From positions 62,001 through 126,000 of the forward strand of contig JAOSKV010000045.1 of assembly GCA_027493405.1 (NCBI GenBank): a stretch of 64,000 bases of DNA, in the 5' to 3' direction. The notes below the pieces were generated by a model. It searched no databases, had not been told where the DNA came from, and saw nothing but the letters and a program-made list of their open reading frames with translations. Below are positions 58,600 through 64,000 of this stretch, piece by piece. Positions within the stretch are counted from its first letter, which is position 1. Every line of letters begins with the position of its first letter. A program made the translations under genes and the position numbers. Source of the DNA: FEB-22 sp003105195. Its GTDB lineage: Bacteria > Pseudomonadota > Alphaproteobacteria > Rhizobiales > Xanthobacteraceae.

Positions 58600-59521
58600 A
58601 TGACCCGCACCCTCTGGATTCCGCTGATCGTTCTCGCGCTCGCCGCTCCCGCGCAGGCCCAGGACAAGGGCACGCTCGATCCCAAGCCCCCTGCCCCCGC
58701 TCGCCAACCCGAACGATCCGAAGGCCCCGGCCAAGGAACTGTTCGCCCGCAAGCCGCAGCCGGCGCCGCTCGCCGCGCGGGCGATCGGCTTCTACACCAA
58801 GGGCTGCCTCGCGGGCGCGACCGCGCTGCCGGTCAACGGGCCGAGCTGGCAGGTGATGCGGCTCTCGCGCAACCGCAACTGGGGACATCCGGAGCTGATC
58901 CGCTTCCTCGAGCGCCTCGCCGGCAAGGTGCCGAAGGTCTCGGACTGGCCCGGCCTCTTGATGGGCGACCTCGCGCAGGCGCGCGGCGGGCCGATGCTGA
59001 CCGGCCACACCAGCCACCAGGTCGGGCTCGACGCCGACATCTGGCTGACCCCGATGCCGAACCGCGAGCTCTCGCGCCTCGAGCGCGAGGAGATGTCGGC
59101 GACCAATGTGGTGCGCGCCGACAAGAAGGACGTCGATCCGAACGTCTGGACGCCGGGCCATGCGGCGGTGATCAGGGCCGCCGCGCTCGATCCGAAGGTC
59201 GAGCGCATCATCGTCAATGCGGCGATCAAGAAGGCGCTCTGCCGCGAGGCCGGCAACGACCGCAACTGGCTGCGCAAGGTGCGGCCCTGGTGGGGACACA
59301 ACTATCATTTCCACGTGCGCATGGCGTGCCCCTCCGACAGCCCGGAATGCAGGGCGCAGGACCCGACGCCTGCGAGCGACGGCTGCGGTGCCGAGCTCGA
59401 CTGGTGGTTCCGCGACGCCATCCTCAACCCGCCGCCGCCGAAGGAGCCGCCCAAGCGCAAGCCGCCGCTCACCATGGCGGACCTCCCGCCCGCGTGCCGG
59501 CAGGTGCTGATGACGCCGTAG
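58600..59521 (+). CDS. MepA-type penicillin-insensitive murein endopeptidase (one frameshift)
   Basis: Zinc LAS-family peptidase of about 306 residues that cleaves peptidoglycan cross-links. Signal peptide MTRTLWIPLIVLALAAPAQA. After 30 codons a C run near 58690 has one C too many; without it the text reads P-L-P-P-L-A-N-P-N-D-P-K. The catalytic motifs GHTSHQVGLDADIWL and HNYHFHVRM are present, as are the cysteines CREAGND and CPSDSPEC. With the L,D-transpeptidase it forms a small cell-wall neighbourhood. Confidence 0.88.
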
Positions 59522-59832
59522 GAAGACTCGAAATCGGCCTCGGTGTCATCCCGGGGGGCGCCAGCGCGAGACCGGGATCCATAACCGCTGTCTCGCACAA
59601 CAAAGACCGCCGGGACTATGGACCGGCTCTGGCTTCGCTCGGCCGGGATGACCGCCACAGATGCCGTGCGCGCCCGCCGGCCCTCGTAATCGCCGCACTT
59701 CGCGCCTATATATAGGGACATGGCGCACGGGGCCCTCGCACGATCGCGGGCGGCCCGCAGACGACGGCGCCGAGACCGCCTGCCCGCGGCCCCGGCCCGA
59801 AAGTCCCCTTCTCCAGCGCAAAGGCCCGAGAG
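59522..59832. other. 311-base spacer with a repeat and a palindromic TATA box
   Basis: Contains a family 1 repeat (59545-59652) and a 12-base palindrome CCTATATATAGG (59705-59716) that may serve as a -10 region for the small genes that follow. No gene. Confidence 0.45.
59545..59652. repeat. Family 1 palindromic intergenic repeat, copy 6
   Basis: GTCATCCCGGGGGGCGCCAG at the left and GCTCGGCCGGGATGAC at the right, with GGGATCCATAACC in the left arm; the inner right arm is diverged. Confidence 0.75.
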
Positions 59833-60090
59833 ATGACCGAGTTCGATTACGGCCGCGAGGCCGAGCTGTTCCCGACACGCGCCCGCAGGCCGCGGCGCCA
59901 GCCTGTCGGCTACCGACGCTTCGACCGGGCCGCGGAGGCGATCCGCTTCGCGATCGAGGATCTCCCGCGCGACATGCTGGCGGGCGCCTATCTCGAGGTC
60001 GACGAGCAGCGCTACGATGCGGAAGGGATCCGGCGCCTGTACGAGAGCGCGGAGTTCCCGCTCGCCCGGCGCGTCGCGATTCCGGCATGA
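59833..60090 (+). CDS. Small conserved hypothetical protein
   Basis: 85 residues: TEFDYGREAELFPTRARRPR and IRFAIEDLPRDMLAGAYLEV, then RRLYESAEFPL. I have a sense of such proteins throughout Rhizobiales, but no function is known. Mixed alpha/beta, soluble, basic N-terminal part. First of three short genes with gaps of about 60 and 50 bases. Confidence 0.7.
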   Translation: MTEFDYGREAELFPTRARRPRRQPVGYRRFDRAAEAIRFAIEDLPRDMLAGAYLEVDEQRYDAEGIRRLYESAEFPLARRVAIPA

Positions 60091-60150
60091 CGATGAACCG
60101 GACGTGAAGGCCGGGCGCCGGCTGAGCCTGCGAGCCGGCAGGAGGGCGCG

Positions 60151-60447
60151 ATGACCGACAAGACCATCGATCTCGATCAGCATCGCGGCATGGCGGCCCA
60201 GAAGGCGACGGAGCTTCGCCGCCTGCTGGCCGAAGTGGAGGCGAACGAAAGCGCCTTGCGGCAGCGACAGGCGGAGCTCGAGGCGCACCTGCTGGCGGCG
60301 CCGGCCGCGAACTGGCACGAAGCCGCCGAGAAGGCGCGATATCTCCTCAAGATCTTCGCCGACACGCCGGCGGCGCAGGATCCGCGCCGCCAGAAGCTGA
60401 TCGCCGCGGCGATCGAGGACTTCGCCCGGCTCTCGCGGGACGCCTGA
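60151..60447 (+). CDS. Small coiled-coil hypothetical protein
   Basis: 98 residues, almost all helix. A coiled coil is likely over LRRLLAEVEANESALRQRQA, followed by WHEAAEKARYLLKIFADTPA. No membrane segment. Not recognised. GGAGGGCG precedes the ATG at 60151. Confidence 0.65.
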   Translation: MTDKTIDLDQHRGMAAQKATELRRLLAEVEANESALRQRQAELEAHLLAAPAANWHEAAEKARYLLKIFADTPAAQDPRRQKLIAAAIEDFARLSRDA

Positions 60448-60496
60448 TTCACGATTCCTGCAGCTCACGCCCGCGACGCGGCATTCGGGATCGATC

Positions 60497-60772
60497 ATGA
60501 CGCTGAGATTTCCGAACCAGAACCGCTTCTACGACGCGACCCGGCGGGCCGTGCGGTTCTGGGGGCACGACAGCGCGATGGAATGGTCGTTCTTCGTGAA
60601 CGAGGAGGCGCTGAAGCGCATCCAGCCCGACATGCGCCTCGACGAGCCGGGACTGCTCGCCGCCTTCGACCGCAACCGCGACGCCATCCATGCGGCCGCG
60701 GCGCGCGCCTATGCGCGAGGTCGCAAGGGCTCCTACGACCTGGGCGAGGACGATTTCCGACCGGGGCGTTAG
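60497..60772 (+). CDS. DUF1488 family protein
   Basis: 91 residues: FYDATRRAVRFWGHDSAMEW, FFVNEEALKRIQPD and AFDRNRDAIHAAAARAYARG form the DUF1488 pattern. Function unknown; soluble. Last of the three-gene group. Confidence 0.8.
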   Translation: MTLRFPNQNRFYDATRRAVRFWGHDSAMEWSFFVNEEALKRIQPDMRLDEPGLLAAFDRNRDAIHAAAARAYARGRKGSYDLGEDDFRPGR

Positions 60773-60854
60773 TATCCCGGCGACAGCCATTTCGGCTCAA
60801 ATCGATCGGCCCGGACCAGCGCTTCGACCCGGCATGGCCGTAGATTCTCGCTTG

Positions 60855-60903
60855 GCGCATGTTCTTGTCGGCGAACCGGTATCCGCTTCGCCGGAACATG
60901 CGC
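60855..60903. repeat. Family 3 palindromic repeat, copy 2
   Basis: GCGCATGTTC to GAACATGCGC with the same centre CGGCGAACCGGTATCC as 30845-30893. Changes in the two arms are compensatory (TCC/GGA versus TTC/GAA), which supports selection for the fold. Confidence 0.8.
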
Positions 60904-60925
60904 TAGCTTACTAACACATTCGCGG

Positions 60926-61095
60926 GTCATCCCGGCCAAAGCGACCGATCTCGCGCTTGCGCGAGATCGGCATTGATAGATGCCCAGGTCGGCAACAGCC
61001 GACCTGGGTGCGAGGAGCCGGGATATCCCCGGTGATCGAGATGCGGAAACGCGGAGGCTATGGTTCCCGGCCTCGCTTCGCTCGGCGGGATGACG
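60926..61095. repeat. Family 1 palindromic repeat, copy 7, with inserted hairpins
   Basis: The outer arms are those of family 1 (GTCATCCCGGCCAAAGCG to GGCGGGATGACG). Inside sit two perfect hairpins: CCGATCTCGCG/CGCGAGATCGG with loop CTTG (60945-60970) and CCCAGGTCGGC/GCCGACCTGGG with loop AACA (60983-61008). Confidence 0.8.
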
Positions 61096-61124
61096 CCCAG
61101 AGTTGGCCTTCTGACGCAGTAATA

Positions 61125-61433
61125 CTAGCGGTACGCGCGATCCGGATCGGTGAGCGGCACCAGGAACGCGATCCAGGTCTCGTCCGCGGCCTCGATGCTG
61201 CCGTGGCGGACCGCCCGGGCGCGCGAGGCGCGCCATCTCAGCTCCTCCCGCGGCACGGCCTGGCGGACCTCGATGGCGGTGACGCCGTCCCAGAGGGCGA
61301 CGCTGTCCGTGGTCAGCGACATGAGGTCGTCGCGGAAGTCGAGGTCGCGCACGCGCCGGTCGGCCTCCGCGGCGCTCGGCGCATGGAAGGCAACGATGCT
61401 CCTGCCGGCGACGGCAACGACGTAGATCGTCAT
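61125..61433 (-). CDS. Small hypothetical protein
   Basis: 102 residues, soluble: TIYVVAVAGRSIVAFHAPSA, RVRDLDFRDDLMSLTTD and ETWIAFLVPLTDPDRAYR. Regular alpha/beta pattern and codon use support a real gene; the ribosome site is weak. No family known to me. Confidence 0.6.
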   Translation of the reverse strand: MTIYVVAVAGRSIVAFHAPSAAEADRRVRDLDFRDDLMSLTTDSVALWDGVTAIEVRQAVPREELRWRASRARAVRHGSIEAADETWIAFLVPLTDPDRAYR

Positions 61434-61497
61434 GAGATACCCGAGGCATCCCCGTCGTGCGCGAGTCGAGGATTCCGGCGAAACCGGTTCGCAGCCG

Positions 61498-61851
61498 CTA
61501 CAGCTTCAGGTCGCCCAGCTTCTCGGCGCAGGCGCGCGCGAGCGTCGAGTCCGGCGCCTCGCTGCCAGGCATCGTCGCCCAGCCGGCCTTCTCGACGTAG
61601 CTCCCCTGACGCCAGGAGTCCGTTTTCTTCAGCTCCGTCAATGAAGCCGCCGGATCCTCCGAGCGGCGGAAATTCTCCACGCAGATCGGCGTGAGCGCCG
61701 CCACGACCTCGTTGCGCGCAAGCAGGCTGGCCCGCGCGTCCGCGGTTCCCTTGGTGACCCAGCCGCCCCAGGTGAACCCGATGATCGCGAGCACAATGGC
61801 TCCGGCCGCCGCGCCCTGGAGGGCCGGCTTCAATTCCGGTGGCATTTTCAT
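61498..61851 (-). CDS. Small membrane-anchored hypothetical protein
   Basis: 117 residues. One helix near residues 12-30 (GAAAGAIVLAIIGFTWGGWV), then a probable periplasmic part with VVAALTPICVENFRRSED and KTDSWRQGSYVEKAGWATMP. The ATG at 61851 (MKMPPELKP) was chosen because it precedes the helix; the longer frame adds an implausible Arg-rich start. Similar proteins appear in Bradyrhizobium, function unknown. Confidence 0.68.
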   Translation of the reverse strand: MKMPPELKPALQGAAAGAIVLAIIGFTWGGWVTKGTADARASLLARNEVVAALTPICVENFRRSEDPAASLTELKKTDSWRQGSYVEKAGWATMPGSEAPDSTLARACAEKLGDLKL

Positions 61852-61977
61852 GACGGTTCTTTCGAAAAGGGAGTGGAAAGCTTCTCTCCCAAGCCGACCA
61901 TGCCTACCACGACGTGCCGCCAATAGCCCGTCATTTGTTCGGCTGCGGCGACTCGCGCGCGAGGACCGCGCGGCGGC

Positions 61978-62187
61978 TCATGCCTCGGGCCTGGCGCCCG
62001 CCGTCGCCTCGAGCAGCTCGATCAGGCGAGCGAGCTTGCGATCGATCTGGCCGAGCTGGAACGCCGCGAACTCCGCCGCATAGGCCATGCGATGGTCGGC
62101 GCTCTGCGTCTCCTGATGGCGGATCAGCGGCATGAAGTCGGCCTCGAAGAAGGCCTCGTAACGGGCGCGGATCGGATCCTCTGACAT
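61978..62187 (-). CDS. Very small helical hypothetical protein
   Basis: 69 residues: SEDPIRARYEAFFEADFMPL and FQLGQIDRKLARLIELLEAT. The ATG at 62187 has GGAG six bases upstream; a start four codons earlier is less well placed. Amphipathic helices, no membrane span. Not recognised. Confidence 0.55.
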   Translation of the reverse strand: MSEDPIRARYEAFFEADFMPLIRHQETQSADHRMAYAAEFAAFQLGQIDRKLARLIELLEATAGARPEA

Positions 62188-62323
62188 GCGGTGCTCCATT
62201 GGGGAATGGGCACCATGGACCCAATACGTTAACGGAACCGCCGGTGCGGCCGGGCAAAGACAGGGGTCGTCGCCGGAGATCGCGGCTCAGCCGGCACGCT
62301 GCATGAGGGAAGCGAGATGCGGG

Positions 62324-63973
62324 TCAGGCGTCCCGGGTATCGCTTCGCTCACCCGGGGCACGAGGCAGCACGGCCTGCAGGCTCGTTCGCACGATCACGA
62401 ACTGCGGGCCGGGGCGGGCCAGGATCTCGGGCAATTGCGCGAGGTCGGCGGGCTCGTCGAGGCGCGTGTCACCGCGAAGCCGAAGGCCGCGCCGATCAGC
62501 GCGAAGTCCGGATTGGTGAAGTCGACGCCGACGCGGCGGCCCGGATAGTCGCGCTCCTGCTGGATGCGGATCGACGCATAGGTGCCGTTCTCGGAGAGGA
62601 TCAGCTTGATCGGCAGGTCTCGCGCCTTGGCGACGGCTGAGCTCGTTGCCGGTCATCAGGAAGCCGCCGTCGCCGACGAAGCAGATCACGGGCCGGCCAG
62701 GCTCGCGCAGCGCGGCCGCGACCGCAGCCGGGACGCCGAAGCCCATGGCGCCGGCGATCGGCGCAAGCAGGCGCTGCGGCGGCGCGAACGGCACCACGCG
62801 GTAGACCGGCGCGCCGAAGGTGCCGGCATCGACCGTGACGATGGCGTCGGCCGCGAGGCTGCGGCCCACCGCATCGACCAGGCTCTCGAACGGAATGCCG
62901 TCGTCGACCGCGCCGGCGCGCAGGGCCGCGATGGCGCGCTGCTGCGCCTTCAAGCGCTCGACCCAGGCGCCGCGCGCGAACGGCTCGTCCGGCTTGCCGA
63001 CGGCGGCGACCAGGGCCTGCGGGTCGCAGGCGAGCGCGAGGTCGGCCGAAAAATGCGTGCCGATGACGGCGGGGTCCGGGTGCACGTGCACGAGCCGCAT
63101 CTCGGGCCGCACCAGGCGCGGCCAGGCATAGCCCTGGGTCGTCACGTCGGAGAGGCGCGCGCCCAGCACCACGAGCAGGTCGGCCTCGCGCAGGAGCGCC
63201 ATCTGCGCATCGGGATTGGCGAGCCCCATGTCGCCCGCATAGAGCCGGTGCGCGTTGGGGAACAGGTCCTGGCGCCGGAACGAGACCACGAGCGGAAGCT
63301 CCCAGGCCTCCGCGAAGGCGCGCAGGGCCTCGCGGCCGCCCGGGCGCTCGATCGCGCTGCCGGCGAGCAGCAGCGGCCGCTCGGCGCGGGTGAGCCAGTC
63401 GCGCAGGCGCGACACGTCCCCGGCGGGCGGCGCGGCGGCGACATGCGCCTGCGGCCGCACGGTGTCCGCCGCGGTCGAGGCGGTGAGCACGTCCTCGGGC
63501 AGCGCGATCACGACCGGCCCGGGCAGGCCGGTGGTCGCGACCTGGAGCGCGCGCAGCACGGTCTCGGCCATGCGGTCCGGATCCGTCACCTCGGCGACCC
63601 ACTTCGCCTGGCCGCCGAACATGCGCGCATAGTCGATCTCCTGGAAGGCGTCGCGACGCAGGTCGCGCACCGCCACCTGGCCGACGAGCAGCAGCAGCGG
63701 CACCGCGTCCTGCTGCGCGGTGTGCACCGCGATCGCGGCATTGCTCGCGCCGGGGCCGCGGCTCACGCAGACGACGCCGGGCCGGCCGGTGAGCCGCGCA
63801 TCGGCGAGCGCCATGAATCCGGCGCCCGCCTCGTGCCGGCACACCACCGTGTCGATGTCGCGGCCGTGGAGCGCGTCGAGGAGGCCGAGATAGCTCTCCC
63901 CCGGCACGCAGAAGACGCGGTCGATGCCGTGGGCCGCGAGGCTCGCGACGAGGAGTTCACCAGCCGTCGGCAT
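62324..63973 (-). CDS. Thiamine-diphosphate-dependent enzyme, acetolactate synthase large-subunit-like
   Basis: About 549 residues of the POX/AHAS superfamily. The N-terminal PYR domain has VFCVPGESYLGLLDAL and the catalytic Glu in CRHEAGAGFMALAD. A middle domain follows. The C-terminal PP domain has the ThDP motif GDGGFLMTGNEL. Just after it the frame slips near 62640, runs as AVAKARDLPIKLILSENGTY and GVDFTNPDFALIGAAFGFAV, and slips back near 62468, so the total length is unchanged. The ATG at 63973 is taken; a GTG lies two codons upstream. Substrate specificity cannot be set, and no small subunit gene is adjacent. Confidence 0.82.
   Translation of the reverse strand: MPTAGELLVASLAAHGIDRVFCVPGESYLGLLDALHGRDIDTVVCRHEAGAGFMALADARLTGRPGVVCVSRGPGASNAAIAVHTAQQDAVPLLLLVGQVAVRDLRRDAFQEIDYARMFGGQAKWVAEVTDPDRMAETVLRALQVATTGLPGPVVIALPEDVLTASTAADTVRPQAHVAAAPPAGDVSRLRDWLTRAERPLLLAGSAIERPGGREALRAFAEAWELPLVVSFRRQDLFPNAHRLYAGDMGLANPDAQMALLREADLLVVLGARLSDVTTQGYAWPRLVRPEMRLVHVHPDPAVIGTHFSADLALACDPQALVAAVGKPDEPFARGAWVERLKAQQRAIAALRAGAVDDGIPFESLVDAVGRSLAADAIVTVDAGTFGAPVYRVVPFAPPQRLLAPIAGAMGFGVPAAVAAALREPGRPVICFVGDGGFLMTGNELSRRQGARPADQADPLRERHLCVDPHPAGARLSGPPRRRRLHQSGLRADRRGLRLRGDTRLDEPADLAQLPEILARPGPQFVIVRTSLQAVLPRAPGERSDTRDA
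62332..62357. terminator. Hairpin overlapping the thiamine-diphosphate enzyme's last codons
   Basis: CCCGGGT and ACCCGGG arms with a 12-base loop inside the last ten codons of the gene that ends at 62324. It is another case of a palindrome forming a coding tail. Confidence 0.4.
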
Positions 63974-64000
63974 TGGCACTCCGTGAAAAAGAGTGGGATC

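Larger units (their letters stand above)
60773..61124. other. 352-base repeat-filled spacer
   Basis: Holds family 3 copy 2, then a family 1 repeat with two internal perfect hairpins. No gene and no promoter could be assigned. Confidence 0.6.

Overview
The window is about 64 kb of very GC-rich DNA from an alphaproteobacterium, most likely Hyphomicrobiales (Rhizobiales), in the Bradyrhizobium/Rhodopseudomonas/Xanthobacteraceae neighbourhood. Three things point there: the block chvI-chvG-hprK-EIIA(Man)-ptsH-ahcY with pckA nearby, the cytochrome c-kdsB-pheA trio, and lineage-typical small families (DUF2865, DUF3551, DUF1488, PRC-barrel pairs). No rRNA, tRNA, CRISPR array, phage or transposase was seen. 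The genes look chromosomal and mostly housekeeping.

Layout. 1-6.4 kb: a YejA-like peptide-binding protein (cut by the window edge), membrane cytochrome c, kdsB, pheA, a phosphomannomutase and an aspartic protease. 6.7-10.1 kb: a three-gene set read leftward (URC1-like, URC4/DUF1688, upp) that matches the URC uracil-catabolism pathway. 10.5-15.4 kb: a broken single-chain restriction-modification gene whose specificity end is AT-richer and present twice. 15.7-25.1 kb: dgoK, hrpB, an acyltransferase, polA and an unknown secreted/membrane pair. 25.5-32.9 kb: a leftward Mrp-type cation/proton antiporter operon in E-F-G-(MrpA tail)-B-C-D-D-small-D order. 33.3-40.3 kb: DUF2865, an FAD oxidoreductase, pckA, a HugZ-like protein, a chemoreceptor and a rhodanese. 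40.6-46.8 kb: the ChvG/ChvI envelope-stress two-component system, the PTS regulatory proteins, UdgX and ahcY. 47-54.6 kb: DUF3551, two tandem GT39 enzymes facing a GT2-GtrA protein, a class II glutamine amidotransferase and lepA. 54.8-64 kb: envelope and peptidoglycan genes (PRC-barrel pair, hydrolase, L,D-transpeptidase, MepA-like peptidase), a run of very small conserved proteins and a thiamine-diphosphate enzyme.

Sequence quality matters here. At least fifteen genes, including essential ones (polA, lepA, chvG), carry single-base frameshifts, mostly in G/C homopolymers. Three islands of almost pure G or C interrupt or abut genes. These are best read as consensus errors, so broken genes are annotated as single loci with the shift position given. 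Intergenic spaces are rich in four families of palindromic repeat, some of which supply the last codons or the stop of neighbouring genes.

The strongest leads are the MBH-like order of the antiporter operon and its third antiporter subunit with an altered TM7 lysine, the URC operon, the duplicated low-GC specificity region of the restriction-modification gene, and a near-perfect operator plus promoter before ahcY. I do not see a clearly unprecedented multi-gene system.
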